Source: Rhizobium leguminosarum bv. viciae USDA 2370
GTDB taxonomy: Bacteria > Pseudomonadota > Alphaproteobacteria > Rhizobiales > Rhizobiaceae
Direction: 5' to 3'
Assembly: GCF_002008365.1 (NCBI RefSeq)
Contig: NZ_MRDL01000001.1
Coordinates: 1 to 64,000 of the forward strand
DNA length: 64,000 nucleotides
Shown here: piece after piece, positions 1 to 8,382 of the stretch
Position numbering within the stretch: position 1 is the stretch's first letter
How the letters are laid out: each line of letters begins with the position of its first letter
Notes under the pieces: model-generated
What the model was told of the DNA's origin: nothing
The model's database searches: none
What the model saw: only the letters and a program-made list of their open reading frames with translations
Made by a program: the position numbers and the translations under genes

Positions 1-1
1 C

Positions 2-436
2 GGCCTGTTGCAGCTGAAATACATCAAGCTCGCGCTCGAAAGGCGTGGTTTGATCGACAGTGCATATCGTGAGCGGCTCCGTGGCGTGGCCGGCATAGAA
101 TGCCTGGACCGTTCCGGCGAGACCGTCTCCAACTTCTCTTATTTCCCGATCCTCGTACGCCCTGACTACCCCATTTCACGCGATGGGCTCTATGAACGGC
201 TGAAGGAAAACAGCATTCATCCGCGCCGCTATTTCTATCCGCTGATTTCAAGCTTCTCGATGTACCGTAGCCTGCCTTCCTCGCAGCCCTCGAACCTCCC
301 GGTCGCAACCGAGGCCGCACAACAGGTGCTCTGCCTTCCCATCTATCCGGACATGGAGATGGAGATCGTCGACAGGGTCTGCGCGCTCATTGCTTCATTG
401 AGCACAGGTGCTTTCACCGCAAGTAGGGATATATGA
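2..436 (+). CDS. DegT/DnrJ/EryC1/StrS-type sugar aminotransferase, C-terminal part
   Basis: Only the last 144 codons are visible and the frame is open to the left edge. Family members are PLP enzymes that transfer an amino group to a nucleotide-bound keto-sugar for surface polysaccharides. The C-terminal small domain is recognisable from HPRRYFYPL (about visible residues 73-81) and LCLPIYPDM (about 110-120), which are typical of the WecE/FdtB branch. The catalytic lysine domain lies outside the window. The stop codon sits one base before the WbqC start, so the two genes are probably translationally coupled. Substrate specificity cannot be given. Confidence 0.85.
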   Translation, partial: GLLQLKYIKLALERRGLIDSAYRERLRGVAGIECLDRSGETVSNFSYFPILVRPDYPISRDGLYERLKENSIHPRRYFYPLISSFSMYRSLPSSQPSNLPVATEAAQQVLCLPIYPDMEMEIVDRVCALIASLSTGAFTASRDI

Positions 437-437
437 G

Positions 438-1136
438 ATGAAACTGGCTATCATGCAGCCATATTTCTTCCCCTATATTGGTTACTTTCAGCTGATCCAC
501 GCGGTCGATAAATTTGTTGTCTACGACAACATAAAATATACAAAAAAGGGTTGGATTAATCGAAACCGCATACTGCGGAATGGTGAAGATTATACATTTT
601 CTCTGCCGATTAAGGCCGCGTCGGACAGCCTAGATATATGCGACCGCACACTGTCGACAGAGTTCGACCGCAATAAGCTAGTTAATCAAATTCAAGGCGC
701 CTATCGACGTGCACCATTTTTTTCAAATGCTTTTCCAGTGATAGAACAGGCAATCCGCTTCCAAGACAGCAACCTCTATTCCTATATATTCAATTCAATC
801 ACGAAAATTTGCGATTATCTCGGCATCAAGACAGAATTCATCGTCTCGTCCAAAATGAAAATAGATCACGGTCTTAAGGCAGAGACAAAGGTTTTGGCTC
901 TTTGTGAAGAGGCCGGTGCAAGCGTATATATAAACGCAATCGGGGGAGTGGATCTCTATTCGCGCGAAACGTTCAATGCGCGTGACATCGACCTGAAATT
1001 CATCAAATCGAAGCCTTTAGAATATCCCCAGTTTGGAGCGGAATTCCTGCCTTGGTTATCGATCATCGACGTGATCATGTTCAACTCCGCCGAGAGCATC
1101 CAGGCGAAGATACTCAACGAATATGAGCTTATTTAA
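438..1136 (+). CDS. WbqC-like family protein
   Basis: A 232-residue protein that opens with MKLAIMQPYFFPYIGYF, the hallmark N-terminus of the WbqC-like family. A VYDNIKYTKKGWINRNRI segment follows. The family occurs in O-antigen and other polysaccharide clusters; its reaction is not firmly known, though a role with modified amino sugars is often suggested. I chose the ATG at 438 because the family's N-terminus begins exactly there and the upstream aminotransferase ends at 436. The gene is clearly more AT-rich than most of the window, with many ATA and TTA codons, which suggests acquisition by transfer together with the following genes. Confidence 0.85.
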   Translation: MKLAIMQPYFFPYIGYFQLIHAVDKFVVYDNIKYTKKGWINRNRILRNGEDYTFSLPIKAASDSLDICDRTLSTEFDRNKLVNQIQGAYRRAPFFSNAFPVIEQAIRFQDSNLYSYIFNSITKICDYLGIKTEFIVSSKMKIDHGLKAETKVLALCEEAGASVYINAIGGVDLYSRETFNARDIDLKFIKSKPLEYPQFGAEFLPWLSIIDVIMFNSAESIQAKILNEYELI

Positions 1137-1197
1137 CCGTAGTCGCTGCCGCACTCGGCAGTCCGGACTCCATCAAGAAATCCAGTCGGTGACGTAG

Positions 1198-2166
1198 ATG
1201 TTTAAATGGCAAAAGCTGGGCAAGGTGTTCACGCCGCAAGATGTGACGAATCGCCCGTGGCTCAAGGAGTTTGCTCAGGCGCCAGCAACCCTGATTTTCG
1301 ATGATTTTGTGCGCGTATATTTTTCCTGCCGACCACCGGCAGACGAATCCGGGCAATATGTGTCGCATTCCGCTTATATCGACGTGGACAGAGCTGATTT
1401 GTTCAAAGTCAGGCACATCAGCGAACGTCCCGTTCTGGAATTGGGTAGCCTTGGTGAATTTGACCAATTTGGTACCTATCCGATTTCCGTAGCAAGAGAT
1501 GGCGATATCGTTCGGGCTTACTATGCCGGCTGGACTCGTTGCGAGTCCGTGCCTTTCAACGTCGGTATCGGCTTGGCACTAAGTACCGATGAAGGTCGAA
1601 CGTTCGTGAAGGCAGGTCGTGGACCGGTGCTACCATATTCGCCCGATGAGCCGTTTGTTTTGAGCGGTCCCAAAATCCGGCGCTTTAACAATACCTGGTA
1701 CCTCTTTTACATCGCTGGCTCCAAGTGGAAGATGGCCGACGGGCGCGCTGAGCCTGTCTACAAAATAAGGCTCGCTACCTCGGAAGACGGCATCCGTTGG
1801 ACAAAGCTAAATAGAAACCTGATCAACAGCATTGTCGAAGATGACGAAGCACAGGCCAGCCCCGATGTGATTTTTGCCGGGGGGAAATACCACATGTTCT
1901 TCTGTTACCGGTATAGCACGAATTATAGAGGTAAAGAAAAAGGCTATCGAATCGGCTATGCATCGAGCGTTGATCTGATCAACTGGCATCGCGACGATTC
2001 CAAGGCTGGCCTAACTGTATCGGATACGGGATGGGACGACGAGATGGTCAGCTATCCGCACGTCTTTGAGATCGATGGCAAGACCTACATGGCTTATCTC
2101 GGCAATCAGGTCGGTCGCAATGGCTTCGGTCTTGCTATCCTCGACGGAAAGTTGGGTGATGTATGA
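1198..2166 (+). CDS. Beta-propeller protein A, glycosidase/phosphorylase-like (GH43/GH130-type fold)
   Basis: A 322-residue protein with repeated beta-propeller strands: FDDFVRVYFSCR (about residues 35-46), FDQFGTYPISVARDGD, a WYLFYIAGSKW segment near the middle and a terminal YMAYLGNQVGRNGFGLAIL. This pattern resembles five-bladed propellers of the GH43/GH32/GH130 group. No signal peptide is visible, so it probably acts in the cytoplasm. It overlaps the next gene by ATGA, and the two proteins are clear paralogs along their whole length. I infer a role in making or trimming a surface glycan; true hydrolase activity is unproven because I cannot assign catalytic acids with confidence. Confidence 0.7.
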   Translation: MFKWQKLGKVFTPQDVTNRPWLKEFAQAPATLIFDDFVRVYFSCRPPADESGQYVSHSAYIDVDRADLFKVRHISERPVLELGSLGEFDQFGTYPISVARDGDIVRAYYAGWTRCESVPFNVGIGLALSTDEGRTFVKAGRGPVLPYSPDEPFVLSGPKIRRFNNTWYLFYIAGSKWKMADGRAEPVYKIRLATSEDGIRWTKLNRNLINSIVEDDEAQASPDVIFAGGKYHMFFCYRYSTNYRGKEKGYRIGYASSVDLINWHRDDSKAGLTVSDTGWDDEMVSYPHVFEIDGKTYMAYLGNQVGRNGFGLAILDGKLGDV

Positions 2167-3134
2167 CGAAGATGCGCTGGAAGAAGTTAGGTAAGATCTT
2201 CGATCCCACTCGCCATCAGCTGCCGGCAGGATGTGTCGAATACGCGCAGTCACCTCAAGCACTCGTTTTCGACGACTTTATCCGAATATACTTCTCAACT
2301 CGCGCCGTTGACACGAATGGCAAGTATCTCAGCCATATCGCTTTCGTTGATATGGATAAGACAATGGATCGGATTGTTCGAGTTTCCGACCGGCCCGTTA
2401 TAGAGCTTGGGAAACTAGGCTGTTTCGACGAGCACGGTATCTTCCCGATGAACGTGATACGACATGAAGGAAAGATCTACGGCTACTCATGCGGTTGGAA
2501 TCGAAGGGTTGCGGTATCGGTTGATACTGCAATCGGCCTCACCGTCAGTGACGACGACGGGTTGTCGTTCAAGAGGATCGGCGATGGGCCAGTTTTGTCT
2601 GCGTCGCTCGGCGAGCCTTGCTTGGTCGGCGATGGCTTCGTACGGTTCATCAACGGCACCTTCCACATGTGGTACATTTTCGGAACTGGATGGAAAGTAT
2701 ATTCCTCCGAAACCGCGCCAGACCGCACCTATAAAATCGGTCACGCAACATCCCGGGATGGCATCAATTGGCAGAAGGAAGAAGCCCGACAGATTATCGC
2801 TGATCGGCTTGGTCCAGATGAAAGCCAGGCTTTACCTACGGTCATCGAGATCGAGGGGCGTCATCATATGTTCTTTTGCTACCGGCAATCGTCAGATTTT
2901 CGCACGAATAAAAGCCGTGGCTATCAAATCGGCCACGCCTGTTCGGACGACCTGATTAACTGGTCGCGCGATGACGTCGAACTAGCAATCGAAGGAACAA
3001 GTGGCGAGTGGGATTCTGACATGCTTTGCTATCCGCATGTATTTGAGTCAGACGGTGCTATTTACCTTTTGTACAACGGAAACCACTTCGGCCGGTATGG
3101 ATTCGGCGCTGCGATATTGGAGCGGACCGCTTGA
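2163..3134 (+). CDS. Beta-propeller protein B, tandem paralog of the preceding gene
   Basis: A 323-residue protein that aligns with its upstream neighbour from end to end. Shared blocks are W(K/Q)KLGKxF at the start, FDDFIRIYFSTR, FDEHGIFPMNVIRHEGK, DESQALPTVIEIEGRHHMFFCYR and a terminal NGNHFGRYGFGAAIL. It starts in an ATGA overlap with copy A and ends in a TTGA overlap with the acetyltransferase, so the three genes form a tightly coupled unit. Divergence between the copies is substantial, which points to an old duplication with split roles, not a fresh repeat. No secretion signal is visible. The activity is not assigned beyond the propeller fold. Confidence 0.7.
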   Translation: MTKMRWKKLGKIFDPTRHQLPAGCVEYAQSPQALVFDDFIRIYFSTRAVDTNGKYLSHIAFVDMDKTMDRIVRVSDRPVIELGKLGCFDEHGIFPMNVIRHEGKIYGYSCGWNRRVAVSVDTAIGLTVSDDDGLSFKRIGDGPVLSASLGEPCLVGDGFVRFINGTFHMWYIFGTGWKVYSSETAPDRTYKIGHATSRDGINWQKEEARQIIADRLGPDESQALPTVIEIEGRHHMFFCYRQSSDFRTNKSRGYQIGHACSDDLINWSRDDVELAIEGTSGEWDSDMLCYPHVFESDGAIYLLYNGNHFGRYGFGAAILERTA

Positions 3135-3583
3135 CCCCAAATTGGAGCCGCAACTTCGCTTCGGTAGACGAAATAGCCCGACACTTAAACGAGTGCGGTG
3201 AGAGTTTTGCAACCGAGCTCAGTGCAAGAATCGACATTGGGATCTATGCGCAGAAAATTCTTCTAAATGCCGAGCGCTTCGAGGCATGGTCGAACGGCAT
3301 GTTAGTCGGATTCTTGGCTATGTATTGCAACGACGACAAGCTGAAGTCGGCATTCATTACGAACGTGAGTGTGCTTGAGGATTGGCGAGGCCGTGGAATA
3401 GCGGGGACGTTGCTTGAGCAATGCATCACTCACGCAGACGAAAAAGGCTTCGGCACAATACAGCTTGAAGTAGAGGCTGGGAATATGGCGGCAGTCGCGG
3501 TCTACGGAAAATTTGGGTTTGTGCCGTTGGGTGGCGGGCAGTCAACGCTCATTATGAAGCTGGATTTGGGGGCCAAAAAGTGA
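3131..3583 (+). CDS. GNAT-family N-acetyltransferase
   Basis: A 150-residue protein with a GNAT core: a beta strand ending in TNVSVLEDWRGRGIAGTLLE (about residues 76-95), which holds the acetyl-CoA pyrophosphate loop RGRGIA, then LEVEAGNMAAVAVYGKFGF with the typical motif B ending. The start is TTG, overlapping the stop of the propeller gene (TTGA); no ATG occurs before the conserved region. Given the neighbours, an amino sugar made by the upstream aminotransferase is a plausible acceptor, as in N-acetylated deoxy-amino sugars, but this is inference. Confidence 0.8.
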   Translation: MTPNWSRNFASVDEIARHLNECGESFATELSARIDIGIYAQKILLNAERFEAWSNGMLVGFLAMYCNDDKLKSAFITNVSVLEDWRGRGIAGTLLEQCITHADEKGFGTIQLEVEAGNMAAVAVYGKFGFVPLGGGQSTLIMKLDLGAKK

Positions 3584-4329
3584 CCGACAAGCGTGATTAT
3601 AACAATGAAATAAAAGACACCAGTGATCATCGTTATGCTTACAATTTCGATTTCGATGTCATGCATCATTATATGCTGAAGTCCTTTATTCCATTCTTTC
3701 GTCGGGGGAGTTTACTTGAGCTTGGAAGTTTTCGAGGCGATTTCACCAAACGAGTGATGCCGTATTTTGACGACATCACCTGCGTCGAAGCATCCGACGA
3801 GGCGATAGCCATAGCGAAGCGCGATCTAGGCGAAGGGCTGATATTTATCAACGACGTCTTCGAAGGCGTGACGTTGCCCAAGCGCTATGACAATATTCTG
3901 CTGACGCACGTTCTCGAGCATCTGGATGATCCTGTGGGAGTGCTTAGACGTGTCAACGAGGAATGGTTGTCGGAAGGCGGTAGGCTCTTCTTGGTTTGCC
4001 CAAATGCGAACGCTCCCTCACGTCAGATCGCGGTCAAAATGGGTTTGATACGTCACAATTCGGCAGTAACGCCGGCGGAGTTGGAACACGGTCATCGGAT
4101 CACATACTCGTTGGACACCTTGGAGCGTGATGCTAAATTAGCGGGGCTAAATGTGGTGCATCGCTCAGGCATCTTCTTCAAAGCGTTGGCCAATTTTCAG
4201 TGGGATCGGCTGTTGGAGACCGATATTATCTCCAGCGAATATCTCGAGGGATGCTATCACCTGGGGCAAATCTATCCCGATCTTTGCGCCAGTATTTTCC
4301 TTATGTGCGAAGCTGGCGGGACGCGGTAA
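3580..4329 (+). CDS. Class I SAM-dependent methyltransferase
   Basis: A 249-residue protein with the SAM-binding motif LLELGSFRGDFTKRV (about residues 44-58), an acidic loop at TCVEASDEAI and motif LLTHVLEHLDDP typical of ubiE/Methyltransf_11/23 folds. It starts at GTG in a GTGA overlap with the acetyltransferase stop. No membrane segments are seen. In this setting it probably methylates a sugar or a glycan end. The target is unknown. Confidence 0.8.
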   Translation: MTDKRDYNNEIKDTSDHRYAYNFDFDVMHHYMLKSFIPFFRRGSLLELGSFRGDFTKRVMPYFDDITCVEASDEAIAIAKRDLGEGLIFINDVFEGVTLPKRYDNILLTHVLEHLDDPVGVLRRVNEEWLSEGGRLFLVCPNANAPSRQIAVKMGLIRHNSAVTPAELEHGHRITYSLDTLERDAKLAGLNVVHRSGIFFKALANFQWDRLLETDIISSEYLEGCYHLGQIYPDLCASIFLMCEAGGTR

Positions 4330-4370
4330 TTGCGTCCAATTCCAATCTTTCTTAAGTCCGGAGGGTATCG

Positions 4371-5249
4371 ATGCCGCGTGTATCGATCTGTATTCCTGCA
4401 TATAATCCCGATTATTTCGAGCTGTGCCTTCGAAGTGCACTGGCCCAGAGCTTTGTCGATGCCGAAATTCTTGTGTCTGACGACTGTCCGACCGATGCAA
4501 TCAAGGTAATATGTGATAAATATGTTCGGTTTGTTCAATATAGCCGTAATCCGAATCCCGGGCCCGAGAGCAACGTGCGTCGACTGGTTCAGATTGCGAA
4601 CGGCGAATACATAAAATTCCTGTTCGATGATGACGTTCTTCATCCTTTTTGCGTACAATTCCTGTTGGAGGCACTCGATGCGACAAGGGATAGAAATACG
4701 CGCCTTGCGTTTTCTCCACGCCATCTGATCGATGACCGAAATCATACGACTGGTTTCATCAACCATTTCAACGCTTCCGGAGACGGCTTAAAAATGGTTT
4801 CCGGCCGTGATTTCCTAAGGTTGACGGCCCTCAATCATGTGAATCTTGTTGGGGAGTACACAACAGCCTTATTTCGCAAGGCGGACGCATTTGACGGCGA
4901 TGGACAATTCCGGTTGTATCGCATGGAAGGTGATCTCTTCCGAGGCTTGATTGACCTGTCGGCGTGGGTTGAATTGGCTCAACTCGGCGATTTCGTTATA
5001 CATCCCAAGCCGCTCTCGTACTTTAGGCGTCATGAGAACGCCACGTCGAACCCGCAGATCAACTGGAAGTTCATCTATGCGATCACCTATTATGAGGATG
5101 TGCTTAATTTTGCCTTTGAAAAAGGCTATTTGCCAGCAAGCGATTTACCTGCGTCATATCGCAACCTGGTGAATACCTACCGCTATTGGCAAAATTCATT
5201 CCCGCAGCTTAATGCAAGAATTGCACAGATCGAAGATGCATTGACATAG
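4371..5249 (+). CDS. Glycosyltransferase family 2
   Basis: A 292-residue protein starting MPRVSICIPAYNPDYFELCLRSA..., the standard GT-A nucleotide-binding start. The motif VSDDCPTD lies near residue 40 and the metal-binding FLFDDDV near residue 87. There is no transmembrane segment, so it is probably a peripheral cytoplasmic enzyme using a nucleotide sugar. A GGAGG precedes the ATG. It is separated from the methyltransferase by about 40 bases and closes the glycan cassette. The donor and acceptor are unknown. Confidence 0.85.
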   Translation: MPRVSICIPAYNPDYFELCLRSALAQSFVDAEILVSDDCPTDAIKVICDKYVRFVQYSRNPNPGPESNVRRLVQIANGEYIKFLFDDDVLHPFCVQFLLEALDATRDRNTRLAFSPRHLIDDRNHTTGFINHFNASGDGLKMVSGRDFLRLTALNHVNLVGEYTTALFRKADAFDGDGQFRLYRMEGDLFRGLIDLSAWVELAQLGDFVIHPKPLSYFRRHENATSNPQINWKFIYAITYYEDVLNFAFEKGYLPASDLPASYRNLVNTYRYWQNSFPQLNARIAQIEDALT

Positions 5250-5260
5250 AGCTGGAATGA

Positions 5261-5322
5261 CACGCCCTAGGGGAGTCGAACCCCTTTTCCCCATGGTGCC
5301 CTAACCGATAGACGACGGGCGC
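5261..5322 (-). pseudogene. tRNA-Glu relic lacking the anticodon arm
   Basis: On the minus strand, 5322 to 5261 reads as a tRNA-Glu: a 7-base acceptor strand, a D-arm with TCGTCTATCGGTTAGGGC, and an intact T-arm AGGGGTTCGACTCCCCT followed by the 3' acceptor strand. Between ACCA and TGGGGAA the sequence expected for the anticodon stem-loop (normally holding TTC) is missing, about 11-12 bases. It therefore cannot decode. The 3' end reads TCA where a CCA would stand. It lies directly after the AT-rich glycan cassette. The remaining 180 bases up to the next gene show nothing I can assign. Confidence 0.7.
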
Positions 5323-5502
5323 TTCCTATCTTCCCTCCATTTTTCGGGGTGACCGCTGCGAAGTCATCAGCCGTTGCCATAAACGCGACCTTCGTTCCGT
5401 CGACGAGGCGCGCTCCATGGCAGACCTGGTGATCGTCGCGCATCATTTCACCGTCTGGGCTGGTCCAGAGTCCTGTCGGGGACGGCAGCTCCCGAGAACC
5501 CT

Positions 5503-6414
5503 CTATCGACGAACCAGCCATTTCTTGGCAACACGGCAAGCCATCGTATAGGCGGGATCGAAGACGTTGCCGACATCGTAACGCACCACCTGACCGAGCA
5601 GATGGCTGGCCGCCGTCCTGTCCAGGTCATAATCTGATGCCAGCCAATTCAACATTTCGCTGGTCGCATGCTGGAGCGCCTGATCGAGGGGCCGGGCGTT
5701 GCCGATAGTGAAGATGTCTTCGGCGGTTTCCCCACGCGGCCAGACCAGTCCGGCCTTCTTTTCCACCGTCAGCCGCACCGTGACTTCGAACGTCGTCTCG
5801 ACGCCGGTTCCGACGATCTCGCCATCCCCCTGCACGGCATGGCAGTCGCCGAGGAAGAACAGGGCGCCGGGAGCGGCTACCGGGAAGCGGACCGTGGTGC
5901 CGGGGCCGAACAGCCGATAATCCATATTGCCGCCATATTCGCCGCTGGTTGCGGTCGATATTGCCTGGCCGAGGCTGGGCGCCACGCCGAAACAGCCGAT
6001 CATCGGGGTGAGAGGCAGAACGAGGTTTTCGAGGCCGGCGACCGGCTCGGAAAGCCGAACGGTCAATGCCTCGCGGTCGATGACCCAGATGGCCATATCG
6101 CGCGCCGGCAGGTCGCGAACCGTCTCGGGATCGACGACATTGGCGGCGACGACGCTGCGGGTAAACCCCGTGGCCCTGGTCGGGATCATGCTGATGATCT
6201 CGACCTTCAGCGCATCTCCGGGCACAGCACCTTCCACGAAGATCGGGCCGTTCATCGGATTGGGGCCGAATGTCTGCTTGACGCCGTCCTTGTCATACCC
6301 GACGGCGTCGAGCGTCTCAGTGACCACGGTGTCGCCGTCGGCGATACGCAGGGCCGGCGGAAGAGAGCCGATGACATTGTGAAAGATCGTCGGGATGAAG
6401 CGGTGAGTGGTCAT
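5503..6414 (-). CDS. Acetamidase/formamidase family protein
   Basis: A 303-residue member of the FmdA/AmdA family, which hydrolyses short amides such as formamide or acetamide to ammonia and the acid. Recognisable features are the GPNPMNGPIFVEGAVPGDAL block (about residues 49-68), PLTPMIGCFGVAP, the metal-site region GGNMDYRLFGPGTTVRFPV and FFLGDCHAVQGDGEI. I chose the ATG at 6414, which starts MTTHRF; longer frames add residues not expected in the family. It stands alone on the minus strand, with about 230 bases of unassigned sequence upstream. The natural substrate is uncertain. Confidence 0.85.
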   Translation of the reverse strand: MTTHRFIPTIFHNVIGSLPPALRIADGDTVVTETLDAVGYDKDGVKQTFGPNPMNGPIFVEGAVPGDALKVEIISMIPTRATGFTRSVVAANVVDPETVRDLPARDMAIWVIDREALTVRLSEPVAGLENLVLPLTPMIGCFGVAPSLGQAISTATSGEYGGNMDYRLFGPGTTVRFPVAAPGALFFLGDCHAVQGDGEIVGTGVETTFEVTVRLTVEKKAGLVWPRGETAEDIFTIGNARPLDQALQHATSEMLNWLASDYDLDRTAASHLLGQVVRYDVGNVFDPAYTMACRVAKKWLVRR

Positions 6415-6647
6415 GAGAATATGGCTCTCGCTCGTTTCAAATATCATGAGCCTGCGGCTGAACTGCCCGGCGGAGAGAGTTCGAGACTAGATCAGAGATT
6501 GCCTGCAATGCCAATATCCGCAGCATCGCCCGAAAATGCAGTTCGGCCGCAATGCCGGCGGCCGATAGCAGGTTGTCAAATCAGCCTATCTCCAAGCACC
6601 GGGCAGGATTCGCCGCGGATTTCTCATCCCAACCGGAGATCAGACAT

Positions 6648-7265
6648 TCAGAATTTGAAGCTCGTGCCGACCGTCACCTTTTGCTGATTAACCTCGAAAT
6701 CGCCGAGCGCCGAGCCGAAATCCTTGCGTCCGAAATCGTCATAGCGATATTCAGCGCGCATCATAATATTGTCGGTCAGGGCGCGTTCTACACCGCCACC
6801 GGCGGTCCAGCCAATCAGAATGTCGTCCTTCTTGCCAATTCCAGGCACGTCGACTTCTCCGCCCGCGGCCGCCAAACCCCCGGTTCCATAGATCAGCGTA
6901 CGGTCCAAGGCATATCCCACACGTCCACGCGCCGAGCCATCCCATTTGAGGGAAACGTCGCTCCCATCCTTCCAGTTGTAGTTGAAGTCATTCTCGATAC
7001 CGAAGACGAAAGGACCGTGCTGGAAATTATATCCGCCGTAGATACCCGTCGAACCTCCATCAAGATCCTGCTCGGAACCGTCGAGGTAGCTCGCATGTGT
7101 CGAGGTGTATCCGCCTTGAAGCCCGAGATAAAATCCCGACCAGTCGAAGGCCGACTGGGTCTGTCCCTGTTGAACGTAAGCAGGATCCTGAACCACGGCA
7201 TCGGCGGCAAAGGCCGGCACCGCCGAGAAAGCCACAGCGGCCAGCGCGATTATCTTTGTGTACAT
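6648..7265 (-). CDS. Outer-membrane beta-barrel protein, Omp25/RopB-like
   Basis: A 205-residue protein with a clear signal peptide (MYTKIIALAAVAFSAVPAFA, cleavage before ADA). An eight-stranded barrel pattern follows, with FDWSGFYLGLQGGY near residue 40, repeated aromatic-glycine strands and a terminal VTVGTSFKF. The ending phenylalanine is typical of outer-membrane proteins recognised by the Bam machinery. This is the Omp25/Omp31/RopB group common in Rhizobiales. It is a single gene with a long upstream leader region. The exact role is structural or unknown. Confidence 0.85.
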   Translation of the reverse strand: MYTKIIALAAVAFSAVPAFAADAVVQDPAYVQQGQTQSAFDWSGFYLGLQGGYTSTHASYLDGSEQDLDGGSTGIYGGYNFQHGPFVFGIENDFNYNWKDGSDVSLKWDGSARGRVGYALDRTLIYGTGGLAAAGGEVDVPGIGKKDDILIGWTAGGGVERALTDNIMMRAEYRYDDFGRKDFGSALGDFEVNQQKVTVGTSFKF

Positions 7266-7569
7266 TAAAGTGCCTCGTCATTTCGATGATTGGAGAAGGC
7301 TTCAGCAAACCGGCAAGTCGGCTGGGACCGATTCATTATGCTGCGGTTCGGTGTTGCGGTTTGCACTTTATTGTTGAGATATGTTGCGACCTTGGGCGTC
7401 CTTGAGACGGCGCATCGCACTTGGGAAAGTCAACCTGACCAGGTGGCCGAAAGGCCTGCCGCCCGCGTGAGGATGACGAGGCGCTAGGCAGAGATATTGG
7501 AACAACGAAAATAGTTGATTGCTAGTCTCATCTTTAGTACCGAGCTATCACCCGGTTAAAGGATGTCAC
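7266..7569. promoter_or_regulatory. Divergent intergenic region between the omp gene and fhuC
   Basis: About 300 bases without a gene. It must hold the omp promoter on the minus strand and the fhuCDB promoter on the plus strand. The only site I can name is the iron operator at 7516-7530. No convincing hairpin or further reading frame was seen. Confidence 0.5.
7516..7530 (+). promoter_or_regulatory. Candidate iron-responsive operator (TGA-N9-TCA)
   Basis: The sequence TGATTGCTAGTCTCA matches the rhizobial iron-responsive operator TGA-N9-TCA, bound by the RirA regulator under iron-replete conditions. It lies about 40 bases upstream of the fhuC start, a sensible place to repress a siderophore importer. 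The match is short, so it rests largely on context. Confidence 0.6.
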
Positions 7570-8382
7570 GTGGCTATGCTCCCCCCGACGCAAGATCCGC
7601 CTCGAACGGCTGAAACTTTTGTCGCCGAAAATATAGGTCTTTTGATAGAGGGGAACGAGATTCTCCGCGATGTAAGTCTCAAATTTCCGGCAGGAGAAGT
7701 TGTGGCACTGGTCGGCCACAACGGCTCCGGTAAATCCAGTCTTCTCAAGATGTTGGCTCGCCAGCTTGTGCCGAGCGCTGGATCGATCTCTTACGGCAAC
7801 CGGGATCTTAGGACGTATGGTGAACGCGTCTTCGCTCGTTCGGTCGCATATCTGCCCCAGGATGTCACGACCGGATCGGAAATGACAGTCCGCGAGCTTG
7901 TGGGATGCGGTCGCTATCCGTGGCACGGGGCGCTTGGCCGCTTCACCAAGAACGATGAAGGGAAAGTCGAGGAAGCCCTCCGAGCAACGTATATCGAGAA
8001 GTTCGCCGACCGTATCGTCGGAACATTGTCAGGCGGTGAGCGGCAACGTGCCTGGATCGCGATGCTGATCGCTCAGGATGCTCGCTGCCTGTTGCTCGAC
8101 GAACCGACTGCGGCACTCGATGTTGCGCATCAGATTGAGGTGCTCTCCCTTGTGCGACGCTTGGCGCACGAGCTTGGAAGCAGTGTCGTCATCGTACTCC
8201 ACGACATCAACATGGCCGCTCGCTTCTGCGATCGGATCCATGCATTGAAACGCGGTCGCGTTGTTGCGAGCGGAACGCCGAGCGCGATCCTTGCGCCAAA
8301 CACGCTGCAAGAGATCTATGGGATCGACATGGATGTGATCTCCGCGCCCAACCTGCCTTATCCGCTCGCCTATGTTTGTTGA
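7570..8382 (+). CDS. fhuC: Ferric hydroxamate ABC importer, ATP-binding protein FhuC
   Basis: A 270-residue ABC ATPase with Walker A GHNGSGKSS (about residues 49-57), signature LSGGERQRA, Walker B CLLLDEPTAALD and the H-loop IVLHDINMAARFCD. The FecE/FhuC type is shown by VRELVGCGRYPWHG and by the adjoining binding protein and double-length permease. It powers uptake of ferric siderophore from the periplasm. I chose GTG 7570 because AAAGGA stands seven bases upstream; ATG 7576 is an alternative. The likely iron operator lies upstream. It overlaps fhuD. Confidence 0.85.
   Translation: MAMLPPTQDPPRTAETFVAENIGLLIEGNEILRDVSLKFPAGEVVALVGHNGSGKSSLLKMLARQLVPSAGSISYGNRDLRTYGERVFARSVAYLPQDVTTGSEMTVRELVGCGRYPWHGALGRFTKNDEGKVEEALRATYIEKFADRIVGTLSGGERQRAWIAMLIAQDARCLLLDEPTAALDVAHQIEVLSLVRRLAHELGSSVVIVLHDINMAARFCDRIHALKRGRVVASGTPSAILAPNTLQEIYGIDMDVISAPNLPYPLAYVC

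Noticed and set aside
5267..5502. Possible protein fragment downstream of the formamidase-like gene
   Set aside because: A minus-strand frame has some protein-like composition but crosses into the tRNA relic and shows no family, so I do not call it a gene.
5668..6687. Long plus-strand frame of 339 codons opposite the formamidase-like gene
   Set aside because: It lies antisense to a well-recognised gene, its protein has no motifs and shows the arginine/glycine-rich composition of a reverse-frame shadow in GC-rich DNA.
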